Shown: positions 1 through 7,016, counted from the first letter of the stretch. The stretch is 13,957 nucleotides of DNA from JANMAT01 sp031359995 (GCA_031359995.1 JANMAT010000027.1:1-13957); one strand, 5' to 3'. Notes: generated by a model not told the origin, from the letters alone. Numbers and translations are program-made.

Positions 1-14
1 GGGATGGAACGACG

Positions 15-49
15 AAGGCCGGTTCCTCCTCGGGGAGGAAACCGGCCTT
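15..49 (-). terminator. Hairpin terminator of the tRNA operon
   Basis: A near-perfect inverted repeat (arms 15-29 and 34-49, about 15 bp with one bulged base and a 4-base loop) lies just downstream of the minus-strand tRNA-Phe gene. On the minus strand it is followed by only a weak T-rich stretch, as is common in GC-rich actinobacteria. It most likely ends transcription of the three-tRNA operon; it could also serve a convergent gene outside the window. Confidence 0.75.
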
Positions 50-64
50 GAGCTGGGAAAACTG

Positions 65-140
65 TGGTGGTCGAGACCGGCGTCGATCCGGTGACCTTCC
101 GCTTTTCAGGCGGACGCTCTGCCTACTGAGCTACTCGACC
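65..140 (-). tRNA. tRNA-Phe (anticodon GAA)
   Basis: The reverse complement folds into a full cloverleaf. Acceptor arm GGTCGAG pairs with CTCGACC, the D-stem is GCTC/GAGC, the anticodon stem is TCCGC/GCGGA around loop CTGAAAA, and the T-stem is ACCGG/CCGGT. The anticodon GAA reads Phe codons. Discriminator A is at 68 and the CCA tail is encoded at 65-67. One oddity is that the T-loop reads ATCGACG instead of the near-universal TTCRANY, so the base at standard position 54 is A. It is the last gene of the Glu-Asp-Phe operon, an arrangement also known in mycobacteria. Confidence 0.95.
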
Positions 141-169
141 GTGCCGTCGCAGAAGTGAACGGCGACGGT

Positions 170-247
170 TGGCGGTCCCGACGGGATTTGAACCCGCGGC
201 CTCCGGCTTGACAGGCCGGCGTGCACTCCAAGCTGCACCACGGGACC
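170..247 (-). tRNA. tRNA-Asp (anticodon GTC)
   Basis: The reverse complement has acceptor GGTCCCG/CGGGACC, D-stem GTGC/GCAC, anticodon stem CCGGC/GCCGG around loop CTGTCAA, and T-stem GCGGG/CCCGT with one G-T pair and loop TTCAAAT. The anticodon GTC identifies Asp. Discriminator G is at 173 and CCA is encoded at 170-172. It is the middle gene of the operon, 19 bp from tRNA-Glu and 29 bp from tRNA-Phe. Confidence 0.96.
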
Positions 248-266
248 GAGTACTGACTGTGTTGCG

Positions 267-339
267 CACCCCCAACGGGATTCGAACCCGTGCCGCCACC
301 TTGAAAGGGTGGTGTCCTAGGCCGCTAGACGATGGGGGC
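267..339 (-). tRNA. tRNA-Glu (anticodon TTC)
   Basis: The reverse complement has acceptor GCCCCCA/TGGGGGT (a G-U pair at 1:72), anticodon stem CCACC/GGTGG around loop CTTTCAA, and T-stem ACGGG/CCCGT with the normal loop TTCGAAT. The anticodon TTC reads Glu codons. Discriminator G is at 267. Unlike its two neighbours the gene does not encode CCA (the next bases read CGC), so the tail must be added by tRNA nucleotidyltransferase. It is the first gene of the operon. Confidence 0.95.
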
Positions 340-369
340 TAGGAAGGTCTTCTCGTTGAGAGCGGGGTA

Positions 370-375
370 ACTCTA
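370..375 (-). promoter_or_regulatory. Candidate -10 box of the tRNA operon
   Basis: On the minus strand the hexamer TAGAGT fits the actinobacterial -10 pattern TAnnnT. It would start transcription about 24 bases before the mature 5' end of tRNA-Glu. No convincing -35 element lies at 16-19 bp. The rest of 340-425 holds nothing else I recognise; read-through from the upstream DUF2017 gene is an alternative. Confidence 0.35.
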
Positions 376-425
376 GCAGCGGCCTCGCTCCGTTCCGCCA
401 GCCGGTTCTCGGTCCAGACCCCATC

Positions 426-902
426 TCACTCTCCGAGGGCGGCGACGATGTGCTCGAGCACGATCGACAACTCGCCGTACAGCAGGTACCCGCCGAAAGA
501 CGGATCGTCGGGCGACAGCTGGCTCAGGTCATGCTCCTCTGTCACATCGAGCAGCGTGCCGATCACCAGCCGGACGCTGTTCACCGATGTCATCCACGCC
601 ATGAGCTGGGCTTCCGTGAGCTCCTTGGCGGAGATCGACTCGGCCACCTGGTCGATGGCCGACACCCGCGACGTGATCAGCTCGTCGCGCATGAACCGCT
701 GGTACTCGGCGTTGGCGTCCAGATCGTCGGTGTAGGCGGGCGGGAACAGGCGCCGCATGCGGTCGTCGTTGCGGTGCTCCTCTTCGGTCAGCAGGGTGCG
801 CAGCTCGCCGAGAAGGTCACCGAGCGCGGTCCGGACCTCGTCGGGCAGACGCAGGGTGTAGCGGCCGTCGCGACGACGGGAGACCAGACGGTTGCGGGCC
901 AT
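426..902 (-). CDS. DUF2017 family protein
   Basis: This 158-residue soluble protein starts MARNRLVSRRR. A short basic N-terminus is followed by the segment YTLRLPDEVRTALGDLLGEL, a charged EEEHRNDDRMRRLFPPAY stretch and a largely helical C-terminal half rich in Asp and Glu. I recognise it as DUF2017, a family of unknown function found beside clpS in actinobacteria, including mycobacteria. It has no signal peptide or membrane segment. The start at 902 was chosen because it lies 14 bp after the clpS stop with a purine-rich GGACGA just upstream; an in-frame ATG at 944 would overlap clpS. The two genes are almost certainly co-transcribed, suggesting, by inference only, a role linked to regulated proteolysis. 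Confidence 0.85.
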   Translation of the reverse strand: MARNRLVSRRRDGRYTLRLPDEVRTALGDLLGELRTLLTEEEHRNDDRMRRLFPPAYTDDLDANAEYQRFMRDELITSRVSAIDQVAESISAKELTEAQLMAWMTSVNSVRLVIGTLLDVTEEHDLSQLSPDDPSFGGYLLYGELSIVLEHIVAALGE

Positions 903-916
903 GGGCGAGTCGTCCG

Positions 917-1216
917 TCACTCGTCGTGCTGCATGGTGGCCCACAGCCCGTGCTCGTGCAGGCGGAAGACGTCGAGCTCGGCCTTCTCCTTCGTGCCGTT
1001 CGACACGACCGCCTTGCCCTTCTCGTGGACGTCGAGCATGAGCGATTCCGCCTTCTCCTTGGAGTACCCGAACAGCTTCTGGAACACGAACGCGACGTAG
1101 CTCATGAGGTTGATGGGGTCGTTCCAGACGAGGACCACCCAGGGATGGTCCTCGGCGACGTCGGTCCCCTCGACCGGGGCCTCTACGACAGATGGAGCAG
1201 TGGCCACGCCGCCCAT
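917..1216 (-). CDS. clpS: ATP-dependent Clp protease adaptor ClpS
   Basis: This 99-residue protein has a poorly conserved N-terminal tail of about 23 residues, then the ClpS core. The core opens with DHPWVVLVWNDPINLMSYVA, whose NDP-N motif and following hydrophobic residues form the N-degron binding pocket in known ClpS proteins. It continues with FQKLFGYSKEKAESLMLDVH and HEKGKAVV, the helix and strand typical of the family. ClpS docks on the N-domain of ClpA or ClpC and delivers substrates with destabilising N-terminal residues. The length is usual for the family. The ATG at 1216 was chosen because it gives a normal-length tail; the upstream SD is weak (GGGGCGGCGAG). The DUF2017 gene follows 14 bp downstream. 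Confidence 0.93.
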   Translation of the reverse strand: MGGVATAPSVVEAPVEGTDVAEDHPWVVLVWNDPINLMSYVAFVFQKLFGYSKEKAESLMLDVHEKGKAVVSNGTKEKAELDVFRLHEHGLWATMQHDE

Positions 1217-1287
1217 TCTCGCCGCCCCGGTCACGTTGGTCGAGAGCGCCACCCGATCGGCCACCTTGGCGACAGTTCCGTCCACGG

Positions 1288-1317
1288 TTGGTTCCGCTCT
1301 CCGCGGGGCCTTACGAT
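1288..1317 (+). promoter_or_regulatory. Candidate promoter of ctaB
   Basis: TTGGTT (1288-1293) and TACGAT (1312-1317) are separated by 18 bp and resemble a sigma-A promoter. Transcription would begin near 1324-1325, only a few bases before the ATG at 1328, giving a nearly leaderless mRNA. This matches the absence of a clear ribosome binding site. It lies in the 111-bp divergent gap between clpS and ctaB. Confidence 0.4.
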
Positions 1318-1327
1318 GTGCACTGCC

Positions 1328-2272
1328 ATGGCCGTCGGTACCCGTCCTCTCGTGCCGTCTCGGCTGGCGCCAGGTGGCGTCACCGGCCACGAGTCGCTGC
1401 GCACGCCCAAGAACAAGGTGGGCGCCTACGTCGCCCTCACCAAGCCCCGCATCATCGAGCTGCTGCTCATCACCACGCTGCCCACCATGGTGGTCGCCGC
1501 CGGGAAGATCCCCGGCGTGTGGCTCATGGTGAACACGCTCGTGGGCGGCACCCTGGCCGCCGGCGGGGCCAACGCGGTCAACATGTACATCGACCGCGAC
1601 ATCGACAAGCTGATGCCCCGCACCCAGCACCGGCCGCTGGTCACCGGGGTCATCACGCCCCGGGCCGCCCTCACCTTCGCCCTGCTGCTCGAGGCGTTCG
1701 CCTTCGGCCTGCTGTGGGTCACGGTGAACCTGCTGTCGGCCGCCCTGGCCCTGTCGGCCATGCTCTTCTACGTCTTCGTCTACACGATCTGGCTGAAGCG
1801 CACCTCCACCCGCAACATCGTGGTCGGCGGCGCCGCCGGCGCCGTGCCGGTGCTGGTGGGCTGGGCGTCGGTCACCGGTTCCCTGGGCGTGGCCCCCGCC
1901 GTGCTGTTCGCCACCATGTTCTTCTGGACGCCGCCTCACTTCTGGGCGCTGGCCATCCGCTACGCCGACGACTACCGCGCCGCCAACGTGCCCATGCTGC
2001 CGGCGGTGGCCGACCTGCGCACGGTCAGTCGGCGCATGCTGTTCCACACGACCCTGCTGGTGATCTGCTCGCTGGCCTACTGGCCGGCGGCCCATCTGGG
2101 CTTGGTGTACGGCATCACCGCCATCGTGCTCGGCGCCGGCTTCCTGTGGGGCGTCGTCGACCTCGGCCGCAACCCGTCACCGAAGCGCTCCATGCGCCTG
2201 TTCGGGTTCTCCATCACGTACGTCACCCTGCTCTTCCTGGGCATGGCGGCCGATACCCTGATCCTGCGCTGA
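1328..2272 (+). CDS. ctaB: Protoheme IX farnesyltransferase (heme O synthase)
   Basis: This 314-residue integral membrane protein of the UbiA prenyltransferase superfamily transfers a farnesyl group to protoheme IX, giving heme O, the precursor of heme A for the oxidase encoded downstream. The first Asp-rich motif is N85-xxx-D89-xxx-D93 (NMYIDRDID), followed by the MPRTQHRPL segment. The second conserved loop is YADDYRAANVPMLP at 212-225. The motif WTPPHFWALA at 200-209 is typical of CtaB/CyoE. About nine membrane segments are apparent. The start is uncertain: ATG 1328 is preferred because a -10-like TACGAT overlaps the alternative in-frame ATG at 1316, and neither has a good SD. It is monocistronic here, divergent from clpS and about 4.7 kb from the oxidase array. 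No ctaA is in the window. Confidence 0.95.
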   Translation: MAVGTRPLVPSRLAPGGVTGHESLRTPKNKVGAYVALTKPRIIELLLITTLPTMVVAAGKIPGVWLMVNTLVGGTLAAGGANAVNMYIDRDIDKLMPRTQHRPLVTGVITPRAALTFALLLEAFAFGLLWVTVNLLSAALALSAMLFYVFVYTIWLKRTSTRNIVVGGAAGAVPVLVGWASVTGSLGVAPAVLFATMFFWTPPHFWALAIRYADDYRAANVPMLPAVADLRTVSRRMLFHTTLLVICSLAYWPAAHLGLVYGITAIVLGAGFLWGVVDLGRNPSPKRSMRLFGFSITYVTLLFLGMAADTLILR

Positions 2273-2278
2273 CGCGGG

Positions 2279-2293
2279 CGGCCCACCGGGCCG
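2279..2293. terminator. Short hairpin between convergent genes
   Basis: A 6-bp GC-only stem (CGGCCC/GGGCCG) with a 3-base loop lies in the 49-bp gap between the convergent ends of ctaB and the DUF1501 gene. It has no T-tract on either side, so a bidirectional terminator role is only a guess. Confidence 0.25.
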
Positions 2294-2321
2294 GCCGGGC
2301 CGAGGCGGAGCACCGCAGACC

Positions 2322-3653
2322 TCAGGCGATGATGCCGGCGATGGGTTGAGGCTTCGACGCCAGCACCTCGCCGGCGGGGATGCCCAGCCACGACTCGGCC
2401 AGGGTGGCGTAGTAGCGGTCGAAGCCGACGGTGGCGATCAGCTGGCCGTCGTCGGACAGCTTGGTGAGCGACGGGTGTTCGCCGTGCACGCCGCTCTTGA
2501 CCATCTTGCCGGCCAGCAGCGCCACCGAGGCGGTGCCGTGGTCCAACCCGTCGGAGCCGTTGTCGCGGGCGGTGCGCCCGAACTCGGAGGTGGTGGCCAC
2601 GAGCACGTCGTCGCCCAGGCCCTTGCCGTCCAGGTCGGCCAGGAAGGCCACCAGGGCGGCGTTCAGCTCTTCCATGAGGCCGCGGTGGCGGTCGGGGTGG
2701 TTCTGGTGGGTGTCGAAGTCGGCGCCCATCGGCACGTGGATGACCCGCACGAGCGGGTCGGCCTTCAGCAGCCGGGCCGAGAGCCGCAGCGACTGGCCCA
2801 GGTTCGAGCCGGGGTACTCGGGCTGGTCCTTGTCGTCGCCGAGGTCGTTGAGCATGTGGGCGATGCCGACGGCGTCGCGGATGCCCTTGCGGGCCAGACC
2901 CAGCGCGTCGGCCGAGGCGCCGGCGGCCATGGCGGCGATGGCGTTCTGGAAGGCCAGCGCCCGCGTGTCGTCGCTGGACGCGCCGGCCAGGCGCTCGCCG
3001 CTCGATGCACTGGGCAGCGACAGGGTGGACGCCTTGGCCGCCTGCATGGCCGGGTGGTTGCCCGACCCGAACGACAGGCCCACCACCCGGGCGGCGGGGT
3101 CGGCCAACTGGTCGGCCAGACGGCCGAGGAAGCCGGTGGCCAGGCCGGCCCTGCCGGTCACGTCGCCGCGCCACCACCGGTCCATCATCTCGAAGTGGGA
3201 GCCGTCGGGTTGCTCGGTGCCGACGCCCTGCAGGATGGCCAGACCCTTGTCCTTCAGGCCCTTGAGCTCCTTGGGCAGGGCGACCTTGTCGTTCAGCTGC
3301 AACAGACGGTCGCCGTCGATGCCGGTGCGCTGGCGCAGGTCCTTGTAGCCGCTCATGCCGTAGGGCACGAGGGTCGACATGCCGTCGTTGCCCCCGTCGA
3401 GCTCGACGATGACGAGGCGCCGGTTGGCCTTGCCCTTGGGCTTGGCGCCGCTGGGCGCCGCCGCGGTGCTGGTGCCCGGGCCCGACGACGGGGTCGAGCC
3501 GGAGGAGTCGGGGGTGGTGCCGCCCGAGCTGCCGCTGGAGCTGCTGGTGCTGCCGTCGGCCGAGCCGGAGCCCGATGAGCAGGCGGCGAGCCACAGGCCC
3601 GACATGGCCCCGGCGCCGAGGGCGAGGAAGCGACGACGATCGAAGGTGGTCAC
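2322..3653 (-). CDS. DUF1501 family Tat-exported lipoprotein
   Basis: This 443-residue protein has a twin-arginine signal (DRRRFLALGAG at 5-15) and a lipobox LAAC with Cys25, so it should be exported folded and lipid-anchored outside the cell. Residues 26-77 are a Ser/Gly/Thr/Pro-rich spacer. The DUF1501 domain follows, with ELDGGNDGM (84-92), GADFDTHQNHPDRHRG (310-325), ATTSEFGRTARDN (353-365) and LDHGT (370-374). These His/Asp-rich motifs match the alkaline-phosphatase-like fold assigned to the family; its substrate is unknown. The GTG start at 3653 is set by AGGAG eight bases upstream and a normal Tat n-region; an in-frame ATG farther upstream would overlap the DUF1800 gene. It lies 40 bp after that gene, its habitual partner. 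Confidence 0.9.
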   Translation of the reverse strand: MTTFDRRRFLALGAGAMSGLWLAACSSGSGSADGSTSSSSGSSGGTTPDSSGSTPSSGPGTSTAAAPSGAKPKGKANRRLVIVELDGGNDGMSTLVPYGMSGYKDLRQRTGIDGDRLLQLNDKVALPKELKGLKDKGLAILQGVGTEQPDGSHFEMMDRWWRGDVTGRAGLATGFLGRLADQLADPAARVVGLSFGSGNHPAMQAAKASTLSLPSASSGERLAGASSDDTRALAFQNAIAAMAAGASADALGLARKGIRDAVGIAHMLNDLGDDKDQPEYPGSNLGQSLRLSARLLKADPLVRVIHVPMGADFDTHQNHPDRHRGLMEELNAALVAFLADLDGKGLGDDVLVATTSEFGRTARDNGSDGLDHGTASVALLAGKMVKSGVHGEHPSLTKLSDDGQLIATVGFDRYYATLAESWLGIPAGEVLASKPQPIAGIIA

Positions 3654-3661
3654 GGGAGACG

Positions 3662-3666
3662 CTCCT
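3662..3666 (-). promoter_or_regulatory. Ribosome binding site deciding the DUF1501 start
   Basis: On the minus strand AGGAG lies 8 bases before the GTG at 3653-3651. No comparable site serves another in-frame start near the twin-arginine signal, so this site fixes the GTG start. Confidence 0.7.
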
Positions 3667-3693
3667 GGTGTGAGAGAAGGGACGGTCGCTCGC

Positions 3694-4914
3694 TCAGGCG
3701 ACACAGAACTCGGGCGACACGGCCACGAGGGCGTGCAGGGCGCTGGCCCGGTCACGGCGACCCTCGATGCCGCCGACGGCGGCCTGCAGGGCCTTCACGG
3801 TGGTGTCGCTGGCCTCGTGCACCGAGGCTTTGGCCAGGATGTCGCCGACCGGGTCGCTGGTGGACACGACCTCGGAGTCGGCCGCGGCGTCGGCGGCGTA
3901 CTGCACCCGGGCCAGGGTGGCGCCGGCCGACAACCAACGGGGCCCGGCCGGCCAGCCGGCCACGTTGGGCGGGCTGAAGGGCTCCTGGCCCATCTCCTCG
4001 AGCACGCCGTAGTCGTCGGGCTGGTAGCCCGTGAGCGCGTTGGTGGCGACGAACCACTCGATGGGGTAGCGGGCCCGGTTGTTGCGGTGGTCGAAGAACG
4101 TCGGGTCACGCAGGATCTCGGCGACGAGTGGCGCGATCTCCAGGTTCGAGGAGCGGAAGTGGGTGGCCAGGCGGCCCAGGGTGGCGGCGTCGGGGGAGAC
4201 GCCGTGGAACCAGCGGTAGAGCTTGCCGGCGATGAACGGGGCGCACGCCTCGTGGTCGCAGGCGGCGTCCACCGCCTCGGCCGCTTCCTTCACGGTGCGG
4301 CCCAGGAACGTGACGGGGCCGGTGGGGCCCGACTCGGCGTCGAAGCGCACCTTCTGGCTCTGGTCGTCGACCTGCCAGCCCGACAGGGCCACGGCACCGG
4401 CGCGCACGTCAGCCTCGGTGTAGCCGCCGTCGTGGCCGAGCACGAACAGCTCCATCATCTCCCGCGAGTAGTTCTGGTTGGGCGCCTCGGCCACCGACCC
4501 GTCGCCGTCGAGCCAGCTCAACATGGCGGCGTCCACGGTGATCTGCTGCAGGAGCGTGCGGAAGTTGCCCATGGCGTTGGTGCGCAGCACCAGGTGCTGG
4601 CGCCACATGGCCAGCGGCGACGCCTTCTCCACCGAGCTGGTGAGGTGGCCGTGCCAGAACCACACCATCTTCTCGTGGAGGCCGGCGTCGGGCCGCGACA
4701 TGACGCCGACCCACCAGGTCACCAGCTGCCGGTAGTCGTCCTTGGTGCCCAGCTCCACCGGTTCCGGGTTCAGCGGTGGGGCCGACAGCACCGCCTCCAG
4801 CGCGCCGTTGGGCCCGCTGCCGGCGAGGGCGTCGACCTGGCCGGGGTGCGGTCCGAAGCCGGTGCGGCGGAGGAGGTGGGCGATGCGTGCTCGGGTCTCG
4901 TCCATGGGCCGCAT
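3694..4914 (-). CDS. DUF1800 family protein
   Basis: This 406-residue protein carries the DUF1800 hallmarks in order: an N-terminal HLLRRTGFGP (13-22), WFWHGHLTSS (85-94), NYSREMMELFVLG (148-160), a TEADVRAGAVALSGW helix, and FSPPNVAGWPAGPRWLSAG (313-331). DUF1800 proteins are of unknown biochemistry and usually sit beside a DUF1501 gene, as here. No signal peptide or membrane segment is visible, unlike its lipidated partner, so its location is unclear. The first ATG (4914) is preferred because GGAG lies 11 bases upstream; ATG 4905 is an alternative. It begins the minus-strand operon and shares its 77-bp upstream region with the divergent response regulator gene. Confidence 0.9.
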   Translation of the reverse strand: MRPMDETRARIAHLLRRTGFGPHPGQVDALAGSGPNGALEAVLSAPPLNPEPVELGTKDDYRQLVTWWVGVMSRPDAGLHEKMVWFWHGHLTSSVEKASPLAMWRQHLVLRTNAMGNFRTLLQQITVDAAMLSWLDGDGSVAEAPNQNYSREMMELFVLGHDGGYTEADVRAGAVALSGWQVDDQSQKVRFDAESGPTGPVTFLGRTVKEAAEAVDAACDHEACAPFIAGKLYRWFHGVSPDAATLGRLATHFRSSNLEIAPLVAEILRDPTFFDHRNNRARYPIEWFVATNALTGYQPDDYGVLEEMGQEPFSPPNVAGWPAGPRWLSAGATLARVQYAADAAADSEVVSTSDPVGDILAKASVHEASDTTVKALQAAVGGIEGRRDRASALHALVAVSPEFCVA

Positions 4915-4927
4915 CGTGCGCCCGGCT

Positions 4928-4970
4928 CCATGAAACGATCGTGAGGCGCCGCTTCATCGCGTCTTCATGG
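4928..4970. promoter_or_regulatory. Candidate response-regulator binding boxes in a divergent promoter
   Basis: CTTCAT at 4952-4957 and 4963-4968 form a direct repeat with exactly 5 bases between copies (11-bp period), the geometry of boxes bound by OmpR/PmrA-class regulators. The downstream copy also forms a perfect 7-bp inverted repeat, CCATGAA (4928-4934) with TTCATGG (4964-4970). The element lies between the DUF1800 gene and the response regulator gene, ending 21 bases before the regulator's ATG. Autoregulation is the simplest reading. Confidence 0.5.
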
Positions 4971-4991
4971 ACGACGCGCGAACATGCGCCG

Positions 4992-5660
4992 ATGCGCGTG
5001 CTGCTGGTGGAGGACGACCCCGCGCTCGGTTCGGTCATCCAGCGGGGCCTCGTCGAGGACGGCCACGCCGTCGACTGGGAGCGCACCCTGCAGGGCGCCC
5101 GCGAGGCGGCCCGCCTGGCGCCGTACGGGCTGGTGGTGCTCGACCTGGGCCTGCCCGACGGCGACGGTCTGGTGCTGTGCCGTGAGCTGCGCGCCGGTGG
5201 CGCCGATGCCCGCGTGCTGATGCTGACCGCTCGCGACACCCTGTCCGACAAGGTCGGTGGCCTCGACGCCGGCGCCGACGACTACCTGACCAAGCCGTTC
5301 GACTTCCCCGAGCTGGCGGCGCGGGTCCGGGCCCTGGCCCGGCGGCCCGCCGACGCCCGGGCGCCGGTGCTCGAAGCGGGCGACGTGAGGCTCGATCCCG
5401 CCGCCCACACCGTGTGGCGTGGCAACGTGGTGGTTCCCCTCACGGCCCGGGAGTTCGCGCTGTTGCACTACCTGCTCGATAGAAGTGGCGACGTGGTGCG
5501 CCGGGCCGACCTGCTGGAAGCGGTGTGGGACGCCAACTACGACGGCCTCTCCAACGTGGTCGACGTGCACGTGGCCGCCCTCCGGCGCAAGCTCGACCTG
5601 CCGGGCAACCCCGCGCCCATCGAGACCATCCGCGGGGTCGGCTACCGGGTGGTCGTGTGA
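4992..5660 (+). CDS. OmpR/PhoB-family response regulator
   Basis: This 222-residue protein has an N-terminal receiver domain (1-118) with the acidic pair D8/D9 (MRVLLVEDD), phosphoacceptor D51 (VVLDLGLPDGDG), T79 and K101 (YLTKPFDFPEL). A winged-helix DNA-binding domain follows at about 125-222, with LTAREFALLHYLL, the recognition-helix region VVDVHVAALRRKLD and the C-terminal ETIRGVGYRV. All phosphotransfer residues are present, so it should be an active DNA-binding regulator of the QseB/TctD-like subgroup. The ATG at 4992 begins exactly at the conserved MRVLLVED; there is no clear SD, and a weak GAACAT (4980-4985) would suit a leaderless transcript. The kinase gene overlaps its stop by 4 bases. 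Targets are not identifiable beyond the adjacent boxes. Confidence 0.93.
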   Translation: MRVLLVEDDPALGSVIQRGLVEDGHAVDWERTLQGAREAARLAPYGLVVLDLGLPDGDGLVLCRELRAGGADARVLMLTARDTLSDKVGGLDAGADDYLTKPFDFPELAARVRALARRPADARAPVLEAGDVRLDPAAHTVWRGNVVVPLTAREFALLHYLLDRSGDVVRRADLLEAVWDANYDGLSNVVDVHVAALRRKLDLPGNPAPIETIRGVGYRVVV

Positions 5661-6847
5661 ACCTGCGTCGCTTCCGGTGGATCATCACGCTCCTGGCCAC
5701 GCTGCTCACGGCGCTGGCCACGGTGAGCCTGTCGATCGCCGGGTACCAGCTCGGGGCCCACGATCTGCGCCGTGACACGGCGCGGCAGGCCGAGCGCCAG
5801 ATGGCCGAGGCGCTGATCGCCCTGAAGAACGGGGGCAAGCCCGCCAAGGACAACCCGACGTGGTGGGTCCGCGACGACGGGGCCAGCGAGGCCTTCAGCG
5901 ACTCGCCCGCCGACCCGCCCCTGCGCTCGCTCCAGCAGCAGGTCGCCTCGCCCGACGCCCGCGAGTCGTCCGACACGTTCGCCCGCGGCGACGACCACTA
6001 CTTCGCCCTCGTGCGCCCCCTGAACGAGGCGGAGGCGCTCGTGACGGTCGTGAACCTGGGCGACGAGTCCGACCGCCGGTGGAGCGTCCTCAAGCGCCTC
6101 CTGGCCGGCGCCGTGCTCCTCATCGGCCTGGCCTTCGGCGTGGCGTGGTGGGTCGCCGGCCGGGTCCTGGCCCCGGCCCGGCGGGCCCTGGTGGAGCGCC
6201 GCGGCTTCCTGGCCGACGCCGCCCACGAGATGCGGACCCCGCTGGCCATCATCCAGGCCTCGGCCAGCCAGGCCCTGTCCCGCCCCCGGGAGGCCGAGGA
6301 GTACGTGCGGTCCCTGGCCGAGATCCGCTCCGCGTCCGAACGGGCCGCCGCCGGCGTCAACGAGCTCCTCGACCTGGCCCGGCTCGAGTCGGGCCAGGCC
6401 ATCCCGCGTCTGGCTCCCCTGCGGCTCGACCTGCTGGCCGAGGAGGTCGCCGCCTCCATCCGGGTCGACGGCTGCGAGGTCCTCGCCGACGAGGCCTCCG
6501 CCGCCGGGGTGGTCGATGCCGACAAGGCGCACCTGCGCCAGGCCATCGACAACGTGGTCCGCAACGCGGCCCGCCGGGCTCCCAACGTGCGCATGAGCAC
6601 GGCCATCGACGGCCGCGACGGGGTGCTGAGCATCGCCGACGACGGTCCCGGCTTCGACCCGAACGTGCTCCCGCACGTGTTCGACCGGTTCCGTCGGGGC
6701 GACAGCCAGGGCGAGGTCGGGCTCGGCCTCGCCCTGGTCCAGGCCATCCTCGCGGCCCATGGCGGCGCGGTCGCCGCCGCCAACCAGGCGGGCGGAGGGG
6801 CGGTGGTGACCCTCAGGGTGCCGCTGACGCGGGCGGGCCTCAACTGA
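5657..6847 (+). CDS. Sensor histidine kinase, HAMP-less
   Basis: This 396-residue membrane kinase is the partner of the preceding regulator. TM1 spans about 8-29, an extracytoplasmic sensor region of roughly 115 residues follows, and TM2 lies at about 146-167. The catalytic core has the H-box FLADAAHEMRTPLAII with H190, an N-box with N299/N303 (DNVVRNA), G1 DDGPGFD (328-334), an F-box VFDRFRRG, and G2 GLGLALVQAI. Only about 20 residues separate TM2 from the H-box, too short for a standard HAMP domain. The sensor region resembles nothing I can name, so the signal is unknown. The start is a GTG at 5657 overlapping the regulator stop in a GTGA arrangement, indicating translational coupling. Confidence 0.93.
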   Translation: MNLRRFRWIITLLATLLTALATVSLSIAGYQLGAHDLRRDTARQAERQMAEALIALKNGGKPAKDNPTWWVRDDGASEAFSDSPADPPLRSLQQQVASPDARESSDTFARGDDHYFALVRPLNEAEALVTVVNLGDESDRRWSVLKRLLAGAVLLIGLAFGVAWWVAGRVLAPARRALVERRGFLADAAHEMRTPLAIIQASASQALSRPREAEEYVRSLAEIRSASERAAAGVNELLDLARLESGQAIPRLAPLRLDLLAEEVAASIRVDGCEVLADEASAAGVVDADKAHLRQAIDNVVRNAARRAPNVRMSTAIDGRDGVLSIADDGPGFDPNVLPHVFDRFRRGDSQGEVGLGLALVQAILAAHGGAVAAANQAGGGAVVTLRVPLTRAGLN

Positions 6848-6944
6848 GCCCCGACCCCTGCCGCACACGGTCCGTGGCCGGTCCGCAGCGATTCGTCCAC
6901 CGGATCGCAATGCGGGGATTTCGGGTGAACGACGAATGGCTGGC

Positions 6945-6950
6945 TACGAT
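6945..6950 (+). promoter_or_regulatory. Candidate -10 box of the respiratory array
   Basis: TACGAT fits TAnnnT and matches the hexamer proposed for ctaB. It lies in the 169-bp gap between the kinase gene and the first oxidase-like gene, 66 bp before the chosen ATG. No convincing -35 is present at the right distance. If real, it separates the respiratory array from the two-component operon. Confidence 0.3.
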
Positions 6951-7016
6951 CCGTCTCCGACATCCCGATCCCTCCAGCCAGAGCGCCGGCCGGTCGCGCC
7001 CGGCGTGGGTTCGCCC

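Noticed and set aside
1..339. The tRNA cluster as an integration site for a mobile element
   Set aside because: No integrase, direct repeat of a tRNA 3' end or composition break is visible nearby.
917..2095. A clpS extended to 392 residues by upstream in-frame sequence
   Set aside because: The extra N-terminal part is an antisense shadow of ctaB. ClpS homology covers only the last 75 or so residues, so the ATG at 1216 is right.
2346..3578. A 410-codon plus-strand open frame opposite the DUF1501 gene
   Set aside because: It is an antisense shadow in GC-rich DNA: low-complexity Gly/Ala/Val/Arg composition, no recognisable domain, and fully covered by a gene with clear motifs.
6936..7016. An N-terminal extension of the subunit I-like protein from ATG 6936
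   Set aside because: The extension is Pro/Arg/Ser rich without family similarity and contains a -10-like TACGAT. ATG 7017 fits better, though neither start has a strong SD.
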